A stretch of DNA of 64,000 bases from the NCBI GenBank assembly GCA_002439605.1, contig DJOI01000086.1, forward strand, positions 32,632 through 96,631, read 5' to 3'. The notes under the pieces were generated by a model that saw only the letters and a list, made by a program, of their open reading frames with translations, was not told the origin of the DNA and did not search any database. Positions 46,929-54,516 of this stretch are shown here, in pieces. Made by a program: the position numbers and the translations under genes. The stretch is from Candidatus Segatella mututuai. Lineage in GTDB: Bacteria; Bacteroidota; Bacteroidia; Bacteroidales; Bacteroidaceae. Each line of letters begins with the position of its first letter. Positions within the stretch are counted from its first letter, which is position 1.

Positions 46929-47421
46929 TCACTCCTTTCTGCTTTCTGCTCCAGGCTGGGTGAAGAAGCTCTCCAGCATTGTCGAAAAATTGCCCCCCCG
47001 AATTGCGGTAACGCTCGAAGATGTTGTGGCGGTCGCTCTGGATGATGTTGTTGTTGAGCGTCCAGCGGTTGGTCTCCTCCATCTTACTGGTGTTCATGAG
47101 CTGTCCTGCGAGGTTGCGCTTCCTGTTTAGGTTGCGCACACGGCACTCGTATCGGTCCTTGGCATCCTCCCAACGCTCGCGAGCCTCACGGTATTCCTCC
47201 TGTGCTTCCAGCTCCTCGTCGACGATGTTGTCGATGGTGTCGTTGTACTCGTTTTTAATCCTCGCAAGCTCCCCTTGGTGTCGCTTGCGCTCGTCGGCGG
47301 CACGAAGGACATTCTCCTCCAATAGCTTGTGGAACTCCTCTGTGGTGAGGTTGTCGGTCTGTGGCGCGCCAGTCTGCTGAGCAGCCACCTGTGCGCCCTC
47401 TGTGTGCTTAGGTTCCATCAT
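46912..47421 (-). CDS. Coiled-coil phage protein
   Basis: 169 aa from the ATG at 47421, which overlaps the upstream stop by 4 bp (ATGATGG). Central coiled coil (about residues 30-115, EFHKLLEENVLRAADERKRHQGELARIKNEYNDTIDNIVDEELEAQEEYREARERWEDAK). Polar C-terminus. No known domain. Confidence 0.5.
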   Translation of the reverse strand: MMEPKHTEGAQVAAQQTGAPQTDNLTTEEFHKLLEENVLRAADERKRHQGELARIKNEYNDTIDNIVDEELEAQEEYREARERWEDAKDRYECRVRNLNRKRNLAGQLMNTSKMEETNRWTLNNNIIQSDRHNIFERYRNSGGQFFDNAGELLHPAWSRKQKGVSDEND

Positions 47422-47663
47422 GCCACGGTTCCTCCAAAGATAAATCCAGCAATAGCGACGAAGGCGAAGAGTGCGATGGTGCCCACGAATGTGGCTGCCA
47501 CCTCGCCGTATGTCACGGTCTCCTCGCACAGGTAGCTGAAGGTCTCGCTCTTGGTGGAGAGCAGACGCTTGGTTTCACACTTGAGGGCCTTGATGCCCTC
47601 GCCCAGGTTGATGCCCGCAGATCTCACCTGCAGGGCATCATTCATGATAATTGAATTCTGCAT
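47418..47663 (-). CDS. Small single-helix membrane protein
   Basis: 81 aa from the ATG at 47663, or 75 aa from the ATG at 47645. A hydrophobic C-terminal helix (about residues 58-79, ATFVGTIALFAFVAIAGFIFGG) follows a polar region. The start codon lies just after the distal arm of the large leader hairpin (47668-47742). First gene of the small-gene operon; function unknown. Confidence 0.5.
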   Translation of the reverse strand: MQNSIIMNDALQVRSAGINLGEGIKALKCETKRLLSTKSETFSYLCEETVTYGEVAATFVGTIALFAFVAIAGFIFGGTVA

Positions 47664-47951
47664 TTTGCATCTTCTTGTTAGCATTAACAGCCGATTGTAT
47701 AAAAGGGTGGCGGCTGCATTCCCCGTTGCTAACAAGAAGATGTCTCATCCGACAGGACAATTCAAAATCTTACGGTTCATGCAGCCGCCATATCTTAGGT
47801 AAACCTCTTCCCCAGGAAAGGAAAATATTTTTCTCCAGTTGGGAAAATAGATTTCTCCAGGCATAAAAAAAGCCTGCGGCAAAGAAGCCATAGGCGAAAC
47901 AGTCGCCCCACTGGATTGATTACAATCTTCTTGTTAGCGAGGGCAAAGGTA
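47664..47951 (-). promoter_or_regulatory. Leader with mutually exclusive hairpins (RNA switch-like) or recombination repeats
   Basis: On the minus strand the sequence GCTAACAAGAAGAT occurs at 47938-47925 (near the transcript start) and again at 47682-47669, directly before the first start codon. Its complement lies at 47742-47727 (16-bp perfect pairing with the last copy). A second pair, GGCGGCTGCAT (47789-47779) and ATGCAGCCGCC (47719-47709), crosses it. The middle arm can thus pair with the first or last copy, never both. This looks like an attenuator or translation switch. Invertible-DNA repeats are the other reading. Confidence 0.65.
47864..47895 (-). terminator. Terminator-like hairpin in the leader
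   Basis: GCCTATGGC-TTCTTT-GCCGCAGGC followed by TTTTTTT on the minus strand, about 45-75 bases after the likely transcript start. It would release a roughly 75-nt RNA or act as an attenuator for the operon. Confidence 0.6.
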
Positions 47952-47979
47952 AGGAGAAAAAATGAGCCCGCCAAGAAAA
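47944..47979 (-). promoter_or_regulatory. Promoter of the small-gene operon
   Basis: TACCTTTG (47944-47951, minus). The upstream box is T-rich without clear TTTG or CGTATTTT. Transcription would begin at the first GCTAACAAGAAGAT arm. Confidence 0.5.
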
Positions 47980-48043
47980 AATCGAGAAAATTTAAAAATT
48001 ATATTGAAATTTGTGTTTTTCGGGTATTTTGGGGGATGAAAAA

Positions 48044-48071
48044 GCCCCCGACATGGCTCAGTGTCGGGGGC
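48044..48071 (-). terminator. Terminator of the DUF5053 gene
   Basis: Perfect 10-bp arms GCCCCCGACA/TGTCGGGGGC, followed on the minus strand by TTTTTC, 23 bp after the DUF5053 stop. Confidence 0.85.
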
Positions 48072-48093
48072 GGTGTGTTAAATAAAGATAGCC

Positions 48094-48498
48094 TTATATG
48101 GCAAGGCTAAGCGAGCCAAATTTCTGTGACATATCCTGCAAGGCACTTCTGAGTGTCGCCAGCTCATCGGAGGTGAACGTGGAGGTCTTGCCGTTGACGA
48201 CATCACCATTCATCTTATGGGCGAGCCAAGAGCGAGACTTGCCAAAGTAAGCCTTGGCGATATAGGCCATGGAAACCATATCTGTAATCTCACCAAACTT
48301 CTCCGCCATGGTCAGCTCCTTGACTTTCTGCTCGGTAGTCTTCGCCATATAGCCCACAGCCACAGCGAAAGCCTTAGGGTCCATTCCTTTGAGGATGTTC
48401 ATCTGACGGCGAACCTCCGCCTTTTCCTCTGCGGTCTTGGCTGCCCTGTTCTGAGCTGCCAAAGCCTTCACCTTATCAATCATCTCTGTATATTCCAT
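48094..48498 (-). CDS. DUF5053-like phage protein
   Basis: 134 aa. Matches the Bacteroides DUF5053 pattern: AAKTAEEKAEVRRQMNIL, IAKAYFGKSRSWLAHKMNGDVVNGKTSTFTSDELATLRSALQDMSQKF. The C-terminal half has a helix-turn-helix-like look, consistent with DNA binding, but the role is unproven. Second gene after a 50-aa protein, closed by a strong terminator. Confidence 0.7.
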   Translation of the reverse strand: MEYTEMIDKVKALAAQNRAAKTAEEKAEVRRQMNILKGMDPKAFAVAVGYMAKTTEQKVKELTMAEKFGEITDMVSMAYIAKAYFGKSRSWLAHKMNGDVVNGKTSTFTSDELATLRSALQDMSQKFGSLSLAI

Positions 48499-48541
48499 AA
48501 TCTCTATATTTAGATGAATGAGTGCCCCCGAGGGGGCTTGC

Positions 48542-48694
48542 TCATTTCCTTTTGTTTTTAATCTTGTTCTCTAACTCTGCGATTTCTTTTTCTGCTACCC
48601 TCTTGAAAGTATCGGGGAACTCTTTCCAATACTCAAGGTAGAAAAGCAAATCGTCTTCATTCTCTTTGAGTTCCTTAGATTTTCTTTTTGCCAT
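48542..48694 (-). CDS. 50-aa charged small protein
   Basis: Start ATG at 48694, stop at 48542; MAKRKSKELKENEDDLLFYL then FPDTFKRVAEKEIAELENKI and a Lys-rich tail. Preceded by a consensus promoter 24 bp upstream, so likely expressed. Helical and charged; function unknown. Co-transcribed with the DUF5053 gene. Confidence 0.55.
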   Translation of the reverse strand: MAKRKSKELKENEDDLLFYLEYWKEFPDTFKRVAEKEIAELENKIKNKRK

Positions 48695-48717
48695 ATACTA
48701 TCTTTATTAACACGATG

Positions 48718-48753
48718 CAAAGGTAATAAACTTTTGTTGAATACACAAATATT
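48718..48753 (-). promoter_or_regulatory. Promoter of the 50-aa/DUF5053 operon
   Basis: AATATTTG, 20 bp, TACCTTTG (minus). The sequence around the upstream box (CCGAAATATTTG) recurs at the hicA promoter. Confidence 0.7.
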
Positions 48754-48803
48754 TCGGCAATTATTTTCAACATTTGTTGATAATTTAACATTTGAGTATA
48801 AAA

Positions 48804-48834
48804 AAGCCCCCGATGCGTCACGCACCAGGGGCTT
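48804..48834 (-). terminator. Terminator of hicAB
   Basis: AAGCCCC ... GGGGCTT with an internal GCG-TCA-CGC hairpin. On the minus strand a TTTTTT run follows. 117 bp after the hicB-like stop; the 48835-48951 stretch holds no gene. Confidence 0.75.
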
Positions 48835-48951
48835 AAAGAGTTCATTTAATCTTATGAAAACACAACCAATTGTACAAAGGTTGTATCATGCACCACAAGG
48901 CTATGGCGACTTTTGTCTTATGGGGAACGATAAGCCCCAGCCTCATTTTCT

Positions 48952-49380
48952 TCAAACATATTGTAGAACTGGCTTATCTATCAAGAGACCAGCGTCTAAA
49001 TCTCCTTTGATTTTTGCTATACCTTGGCGAATCTTCTCCAAACTCTTGCCTCGTGGCTCCTTGATGCCAGCGGCATACTGGCGGAGCAGCGAGGCATTCA
49101 TGCCAATGTATTTGGCGAATGCAGAGATGCTCAGAGGATAGTAGTCAAAGAACGAGCCCACATCAAGAACGAAGCGAAACTCCAAGTCTGGGAATTCCTT
49201 GCCTTCCTCCTCATAGAACTCTCTCATTTCTTTTTCGGCAACAAGAAAGTCATTCATGGCAGCCCTTGCAGTCTTGCCATCCCCAATAATTCCGAAGTTC
49301 AAGTCATCAGAATCATTTGCCATAAAGCAGCTAAATCCGCCCTTGCCAGACTCAACCACAACCGTAACCTTACGTGCCAT
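48952..49380 (-). CDS. hicB: HicB-like antitoxin with C-terminal helix-turn-helix
   Basis: 142 aa. The N-terminal HicB fold (VTVVVESGKGGFSCFMANDSDDLNFGIIGDGKTARAAMNDF) is a partially degraded RNase-H-like domain that masks HicA. The C-terminal HTH (SISAFAKYIGMNASLLRQYAAGIKEPRGKSLEKIRQGI) should bind the operon operator. It follows hicA by 79 bp, toxin first, the usual hicAB order. In a prophage it may stabilise the element or act against other phages. Confidence 0.85.
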   Translation of the reverse strand: MARKVTVVVESGKGGFSCFMANDSDDLNFGIIGDGKTARAAMNDFLVAEKEMREFYEEEGKEFPDLEFRFVLDVGSFFDYYPLSISAFAKYIGMNASLLRQYAAGIKEPRGKSLEKIRQGIAKIKGDLDAGLLIDKPVLQYV

Positions 49381-49448
49381 ACCTTATATATATTATAATG
49401 ATACCATAAACAAAAGTGACCTTCTCGCATCATGAGCTTTCACGGAAG

Positions 49449-49476
49449 AGAGACCTGGGCTAAAGCCCAAGTCTCT
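49449..49476. repeat. Hairpin across the hicA stop codon
   Basis: AGAGAC(c)TGGGCT-AA-AGCCCA(a)GTCTCT: a 12-bp stem whose loop contains the hicA TAG. No T-run follows. It may shift the toxin/antitoxin ratio by mRNA stability or processing. Confidence 0.5.
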
Positions 49477-49642
49477 GATAGATAGATTTAAGAGTACCTT
49501 TCGGTACCTCTTCAGTTCCATGCCGAGGGACTGTCGTGCACTTCCCATTAGCTGGGTTCTGCCACAAGTCGTGTCGGCTTCCATGGCGAAGTAGAAAGCA
49601 TCCCGCTTTCCTTAACTTCCGATACAATTCTGTGTATCTCAT
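49460..49642 (-). CDS. hicA: HicA-type mRNA interferase toxin
   Basis: 60 aa, the normal size of HicA. Pattern RKLRKAGCFLLRHGSRHDLWQNP then VPRHGTEEVPKGTLKSIYQRLGL. HicA is a double-stranded-RNA-binding-fold nuclease with a catalytic histidine; the HGSRHDLW histidines are candidates. Paired with the HicB-like gene downstream. Confidence 0.9.
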   Translation of the reverse strand: MRYTELYRKLRKAGCFLLRHGSRHDLWQNPANGKCTTVPRHGTEEVPKGTLKSIYQRLGL

Positions 49643-49685
49643 TTCTCAATATGTTTGAAGATCACTTTGTCCCTATTGGACGATG

Positions 49686-49721
49686 CAAAGGTAACAATAA
49701 AGTTATAATCTGCCAAATATT
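49686..49721 (-). promoter_or_regulatory. hicAB promoter and operator
   Basis: AATATTTG, 20 bp, TACCTTTG (minus). Just upstream are GTAAC/GTTAC inverted repeats and direct repeats (TAACGAAATA, TACCGAAATA), candidates for HicB binding. Confidence 0.65.
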
Positions 49722-49739
49722 TCGGTAACTATTTCGTTA

Positions 49740-50163
49740 CTTTAACTAAGTTTTAACACTCCATCCCCATCCAACACGGTATTTTCCGCTTTTTCTCATC
49801 ATCTTAATGATGTCAAGAAATATGACAACCTCTTTTACCCCGAAATGCAATGTAGGGGTTTCCTCGAAAATGGCTCGTTTCTTGTGGCAATTTACTTGGA
49901 AATTGTCATAAGTAGCCATTTTCGAGGGGCAATCGGAGCATTCCGATTGGCAATTTGTGGTGTTTTGCACAAATTTTCCACGGTCATTTTTTGCCAACTT
50001 GCTGAAAATCACGGATTTTTCAAAAGTTGGAGCGAAAAAGGGCGTGCCTTGCTGTAAGCATAGCCCCCACCGCCCTACGCTCGTAGGCAATTGCCACGGC
50101 TCGACACAGCGGAATATGTACAAGCTTTTCATGTGGCAATTGCCCCAAGGTGCGCCCCACCTC
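49740..50163. other. Structured intergenic region
   Basis: About 420 bp without a convincing gene; the 152-codon minus frame crossing it is unlikely. It contains three stem-loops in a row: CCTCGAAAATGGC/GCCATTTTCGAGG (49862-49874, 49915-49927, with further internal pairing), CAATCGGA/TCCGATTG (about 49930-49950) and CCAACTT/AAGTTGG with inner pairing (about 49998-50036). A CCTACG/CGTAGG hairpin (about 50072-50086) and two GGCAATTGCC palindromes (50089, 50145) follow. Could be an RNA, a processing region or a dispersed repeat. Confidence 0.55.
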
Positions 50164-50844
50164 CTACAGCTTGCCTTTGTCATGGTAGCTATAGAATGCG
50201 CCATCAGTGACTATCACATGGTCCATGAAGAACAATCTCATCACCTCGCACGCCTTTGCCACTTGCATGGTCAGCGCATCGTCATTCTTCGATGGCATGG
50301 TGCTGCCGCTTGGATGATTGTGGGCTATTGCCACGATGGTGGCGTTGCATTGCACGGCTTCCCTTATTATCAGCCTTACGTCCACGGCTGTCTCAGTCAA
50401 GCCTCCCTCGCTCAGTTTGGCATGTTTCAACAACCTAAAATTTTGGTTCATCAGCAACACGTGCGCTTGCTCCACCTGCAAGTCTGCCATCAGCGGTCGC
50501 AGGAAGTTATAGATGGCTATGCTACTGCCCAAGTCGGGGCGCATGGCTTGCCGCTCCATCATCTTGCGCTTGCCAAGCTCCAAGGCTGCGAGTATAGCAA
50601 GTGCCTTGCAATCGCCCACCCCCTGCACCACTTGCATCTCATACATGGATAGCTTTGCCAAGGAAGCAAGCGAGTTATCCACCATGTTCATCAGTTGGCG
50701 AGCTTGGCTCATGCTCTCAGTGGTTCCCGCTCCTCGGTTGATAACCATGGACAAAAGTTCTGTGTTGCTGAGACTATCGAAACCATAATTGGCTGCCTTG
50801 TATTCGGGTCTCTCGTCTGCTAAAATCGTGTTGTACTTCTTCAT
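50164..50844 (-). CDS. radC: RadC-family JAMM-domain protein
   Basis: 226 aa from the ATG at 50844. The C-terminal MPN+/JAMM domain has the metal-binding HNHPSG motif followed by the conserved aspartate (SKNDDALTMQ). Upstream is the UPF0758 region with helix-hairpin-helix-like VVQGVGDCKALAILAALELGKR. RadC proteins are common on mobile elements; despite the name, a repair role is not established. It starts 5 bp after the PRTase stop, so the two form an operon. Confidence 0.9.
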   Translation of the reverse strand: MKKYNTILADERPEYKAANYGFDSLSNTELLSMVINRGAGTTESMSQARQLMNMVDNSLASLAKLSMYEMQVVQGVGDCKALAILAALELGKRKMMERQAMRPDLGSSIAIYNFLRPLMADLQVEQAHVLLMNQNFRLLKHAKLSEGGLTETAVDVRLIIREAVQCNATIVAIAHNHPSGSTMPSKNDDALTMQVAKACEVMRLFFMDHVIVTDGAFYSYHDKGKL

Positions 50845-50849
50845 TGCCT

Positions 50850-51506
50850 TTATGCTGCTTTTCTGTTTGACTTCTTGTTTATCTTTACACCTTGTGGGAA
50901 ACATCTCTTGGAGCGTGCCACGCTCTCATAAAAGCCCTCCTCCATCTCTTGCAAGCACCCACGCATGGAAACAGGGTCATGGTGAACCGTGCGCCCCAAG
51001 AAGATTTCCTCCTCCACATATGCGCCCACAGCTTCGAGCTGGCTCTTAAACTCAGCGATAGTCTTGCCACTCGTCAAAAGGTCATCGAACAAAATCACAT
51101 TCTTTCCCTTGAAGAAATCGGCATCCACGCTCACCCTATAGACTTCCTCGCTGACATTGTGGCTTCCTCCATTGTGGAGAGGCTTGCGCTCCCCATAGAT
51201 GTGTACGTGCTCGTTTGCGGTCGTGACATGCAACACATTGCGAATCATGGCTGCTACATAGGCGAAACGCTTGTTATACTTGGCTTGACTGCTACATGGA
51301 GCAAAAACCACGATGTAGTCCTCCAAGTGCTTGCCATATCTCAATGAAAGATAATGGATTAACAACTCGCCACAATAGCGTGAGGCTGCCTTGTTGCCAC
51401 TCTTGAAGTCATAAACAAACTGGTTGTTTGCCATCTGTTGCCCCTTATCAAAGCAAAGGTGCATGTACGAAGTTGGTACGTACTCGATAAAATAGTTCTG
51501 TCTCAT
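50850..51506 (-). CDS. ComF-like phosphoribosyltransferase-fold protein
   Basis: 218 aa from the ATG at 51506. The PRPP-loop motif VILFDDLLTSGKTI is the hallmark of type I phosphoribosyltransferases, and IVVFAPCSSQAKYNKRF matches the ComF-like N-terminal part. The zinc ribbon of ComF is absent. Basic C-terminus (KINKKSNRKAA). Substrate unknown. Paired with radC in a two-gene unit next to the terminase. Confidence 0.8.
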   Translation of the reverse strand: MRQNYFIEYVPTSYMHLCFDKGQQMANNQFVYDFKSGNKAASRYCGELLIHYLSLRYGKHLEDYIVVFAPCSSQAKYNKRFAYVAAMIRNVLHVTTANEHVHIYGERKPLHNGGSHNVSEEVYRVSVDADFFKGKNVILFDDLLTSGKTIAEFKSQLEAVGAYVEEEIFLGRTVHHDPVSMRGCLQEMEEGFYESVARSKRCFPQGVKINKKSNRKAA

Positions 51507-51999
51507 TGCCTTAAATTTTGAAAGATTGAAAAACGTATTCTGGTAATGCTTCGGGAGCCCCCGATTTTTCCAGCTCCAGCTGTGGAGTATTTTTTTTAAT
51601 TGCATTCCGTTCAAAGCCCGGTGTGCCCTTTCGATTTTTCCTGTGCTTCCACACTGCGATGGCAGAGGCAAACAGACGTGGGGTTCTGTGGTAACAAAAG
51701 GTAAAAAATAGTGCAGCGTGAAGATTTTTGGCTTTTGTTAGCTCAGGTTCATGCGACGGTTTGAATCGCCATGAGCTAACTTTGCACAGGAAATTTCGAA
51801 CGGGAACACATGACGGATGCGATAGAATGCAAGGACAAAAAGTACGGAACAGCGAATCAGACAATCCATCGACCTGCAAGGGCGACACCGCTTTGTCAGC
51901 AAGAATGAGAGACGAAAAAGGCCGCTACTCTCACGAGCAACAGCCTAACCACTTAAAAAAAACTAATAACTAAAACCTAATATAAATAGAAAGAGTAAA
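51507..51999 (+). promoter_or_regulatory. Intergenic region with a plus-strand promoter-operator and short frames
   Basis: No clear gene in 493 bp. A -7-like TAACTTTG (51777-51784, plus) overlaps one arm of a perfect 9-bp inverted repeat GTTAGCTCA/TGAGCTAAC (51737-51745, 51772-51780), a plausible repressor site. Downstream are short plus frames of 32 codons (from about 51811) and 48 codons (MQGQKVRNSESDNPS, from about 51829). A transcript from here would run antisense into the terminase gene. Coding status is uncertain. Confidence 0.35.
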
Positions 52000-53634
52000 T
52001 CATCGACCATGGTAGCATGACAAGCCACCCATGTAGATGGCCGTCTGCGGGAACTTCTCCGCCCCAATGCACACAGTGTCGAAGGCATCGGAGAAGTCTG
52101 TGCGGTTCTGAAGCTGATCCTCATCCGTCTCTATGAGCTTCTCCCCTCGTTTGTCCTTGCCGTTGTTATAGACGGCAGCACTCTCGATGGAAATGATGAG
52201 GTCCTCATTGTTGTCCTGGTTTATCAGAACCATGTGCGTGGCATGTCCCTTGAACATGCGATTGATGAGCAGCTGCTTCTCCAGATGGTTCATCGGCTTG
52301 CCGATATAGACCTCCGAGACCAACCACCCATTGCGCCGTAGGACTCCAGCTATAATCTGGTAGAACTTCTCGTTGTGGGTGGCGTAGTCGTTGCCCACGA
52401 AGGTGGCATCATAATAGAACACCACACGTTTGTCCTTGAGATAGCGATAGTAATCACAGAAGTCCTGTGCCAGCTCTGGAAGCTTGCGCTCATACTTCAC
52501 ATAGAACGAGTTGACGATGCGCAGCTTGGTGTCTGAGCCCACCTGCCCCACCACGAGACAGTTGATGTTGGCATTGGCATCAGAGCCTATTATCAGCGGC
52601 AAACCGTCCTCTATATCCGAATCCATGCGGCAGTCCTGCCTATCCTTCTTAGGATTGAAGGAATACTGCAAGTCATCGAGGTAGGCGACATTCGGAGCGG
52701 TATAGAAATTGCGATCCTCGTCAAGACCGCTGTAGAATCCATCCTGCGCTATGCCCACATGCTGGCACATGATGCTCGTGAGGAAGGTCATCTTGGGGAG
52801 GTCTCGCTTCATCTGACGGATGAAGTCCTCGCCAAGCACCGCCAGGTTCTGTATGCTGGAACACCTGGAATAGACCAAGCAATACGAGCGGAGCGAGTGC
52901 AGCACTCTCTCATATTTTTGCACTTGCGACATATAGTAGTCGTATCGCTCTGGATGGACAGACAGCTTGCGGCGTATGCCATGCAACTGCACGACGACCG
53001 TCTCAAGTGTCGCCACCAGTTCCTTGTCTTGTTTTTTCTCCCACTGCATGAACCAAGAGCCCTTCTTGGTGGCAGAGGTATCTGAAGTTATGGTAAGTCC
53101 ATGGTGCAAGCAGCAGTCTCCGAAGAGCTGCTTGTTGCCACGGTTGGCAGGGAGCGTCTCGTTGTTGAGTTGCTCCCAGTCTATGAACTTGGCCTCGTCT
53201 ATGAAGACGTGGTCAAGGGAAAGAGAGTTTGACGTGCCGCTGCGATCCTGCGAGATGATGTTGAGATAAGCACCATTGTAGAAGGCGACAGTGTTTTCCC
53301 AATTCATCGGCATGAAGTGAGGGTCTTGCCAGTGCAAGGCCTTCCACGGCTTCTTGCCCACGACGTAATGGACATCTCGCTTGTATCCCCACTCCTCCAA
53401 GTGGACGAGCGCAGATGGAAGGATGTTGGTCTGGCATCTCTTGACGGAAGGTGCCACCATCGCCAAGCATGAGCCTGGCATGTGTTGCACCGCATAGAGA
53501 ATGCGCCCTGCCTCGACGACGCCCTTACCCGTACCACGCCCCCACTCACAGACGAGGTCGTGCGGCATGAGCTGCAAGACTCGTGACTGCACGTCATTGA
53601 AATATAACCTCTTAGATTGGCTCGTTATTGTCAT
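52000..53634 (-). CDS. terL: Terminase large subunit
   Basis: 544-aa DNA-packaging motor. The ATPase domain has an unusual Walker A VCEWGRGTGKG, Walker B with catalytic Glu LDHVFIDEAKFI, and a coupling-type TSDTSATKKGSW. The C-terminal RNase-H-like nuclease shows IIGSDANANINCLVVGQ and VVFYYDATFVG aspartates. The ATG overlaps the small-subunit stop by 23 bp. Drives DNA into the prohead and cuts the concatemer. Confidence 0.9.
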   Translation of the reverse strand: MTITSQSKRLYFNDVQSRVLQLMPHDLVCEWGRGTGKGVVEAGRILYAVQHMPGSCLAMVAPSVKRCQTNILPSALVHLEEWGYKRDVHYVVGKKPWKALHWQDPHFMPMNWENTVAFYNGAYLNIISQDRSGTSNSLSLDHVFIDEAKFIDWEQLNNETLPANRGNKQLFGDCCLHHGLTITSDTSATKKGSWFMQWEKKQDKELVATLETVVVQLHGIRRKLSVHPERYDYYMSQVQKYERVLHSLRSYCLVYSRCSSIQNLAVLGEDFIRQMKRDLPKMTFLTSIMCQHVGIAQDGFYSGLDEDRNFYTAPNVAYLDDLQYSFNPKKDRQDCRMDSDIEDGLPLIIGSDANANINCLVVGQVGSDTKLRIVNSFYVKYERKLPELAQDFCDYYRYLKDKRVVFYYDATFVGNDYATHNEKFYQIIAGVLRRNGWLVSEVYIGKPMNHLEKQLLINRMFKGHATHMVLINQDNNEDLIISIESAAVYNNGKDKRGEKLIETDEDQLQNRTDFSDAFDTVCIGAEKFPQTAIYMGGLSCYHGR

Positions 53635-54202
53635 TTGACAACTCCTCGAAATCAGCGTCCTCTATGTCTGGCATGGAGTAACGCTTCTCCATCTTCTTGA
53701 TCTTCGCACGAAGATTAGGGATCTTCTGCAAACCGATGACCGTAGGGTCATCCGTCATGGTGAACTCGACAGGGACAATCTTGTCGAAGGCAAGCTCAGG
53801 CTCGTCAGGCGTGTCGGTGCGATTGTTCTTGATGCGGTTCTTCTGCATCGAAGCGAGCGCCCGGAAGTCGCCAGCAGCCTTGGCAGCCTTGCGGTCCTCG
53901 TCTATCTCCTGGTTAACTTTCCACCGCCAGAATTCCTTGGAGGCGGCATTGAGGTTGCCAAGCATGAGCTGACAGAGATGGATGTCATCGTATGCCTGGC
54001 TCTCGCTGACCCCGAACATCGCCTTGTCCTGCTCCACCATCTCCTTCACAGTGTATCGAGGATATCGAAGCCAGAAGGCATAGCATCCTCTCAACCTCTC
54101 CACCCTCGCCTTGACAATGGCAGAGAGGTGAAGGTCTTGAAGTTCATCCTCGTTGAGAGGCATGTACTTCATATAGTCATCGACATTGACCGGTAGGCTC
54201 AT
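53612..54202 (-). CDS. Probable terminase small subunit
   Basis: 196 aa. The N-terminal half looks like an HTH DNA-binding module (YPRYTVKEMVEQDKAMFGVSESQAYDDIHLCQLMLGN). The C-terminal half is charged and would contact TerL. Position directly before TerL with overlap fits the DNA-recognition subunit. The 2-bp gap to the upstream 103-aa gene indicates one operon. Confidence 0.75.
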   Translation of the reverse strand: MSLPVNVDDYMKYMPLNEDELQDLHLSAIVKARVERLRGCYAFWLRYPRYTVKEMVEQDKAMFGVSESQAYDDIHLCQLMLGNLNAASKEFWRWKVNQEIDEDRKAAKAAGDFRALASMQKNRIKNNRTDTPDEPELAFDKIVPVEFTMTDDPTVIGLQKIPNLRAKIKKMEKRYSMPDIEDADFEELSNDNNEPI

Positions 54203-54204
54203 AT

Positions 54205-54516
54205 CTAACTGAGATTGGCAATGATCTGGGAGAGCTGCGACATGACGGACTGATAAGCACCGGGAGATCCGACCTTGGCAAGCGCACTATTGGACGTGCG
54301 CAACTCATTGGCGGTTTCCGCCAACCCTCTGAGATATCGCTTGCGATATGGTGAGCGAGGCTCCTGCAGCTCCAACTGCAAGGCAGACACCTCGTCTATG
54401 GACAAGTTCATCAAGATGGGAACCTCCTCAACAGGTGTCATCGCCTTGCCCAGGTCATAGACCGTCTGAAGGAGCAACTTGCTCTCTTCGAGGTAGGGAA
54501 ATTGTCGTCGTATCAT
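54205..54516 (-). CDS. Small phage protein of unknown function
   Basis: 103 aa, helical: YLEESKLLLQTVYDLGKAMTPVEEVPILMNLSIDEVSALQLELQEPRSPYRKRYLRGLAETANEL. The IPILMNLSIDEV part resembles a winged-HTH surface. Overlaps the PLD-like gene by 62 bp. Not recognised. Confidence 0.45.
   Translation of the reverse strand: MIRRQFPYLEESKLLLQTVYDLGKAMTPVEEVPILMNLSIDEVSALQLELQEPRSPYRKRYLRGLAETANELRTSNSALAKVGSPGAYQSVMSQLSQIIANLS

Noticed and set aside
49746..50204. 152-codon minus frame in the radC-hicA gap
   Set aside because: It crosses three perfect stem-loops and the radC stop, has no domain or promoter; structure fits non-coding DNA better.
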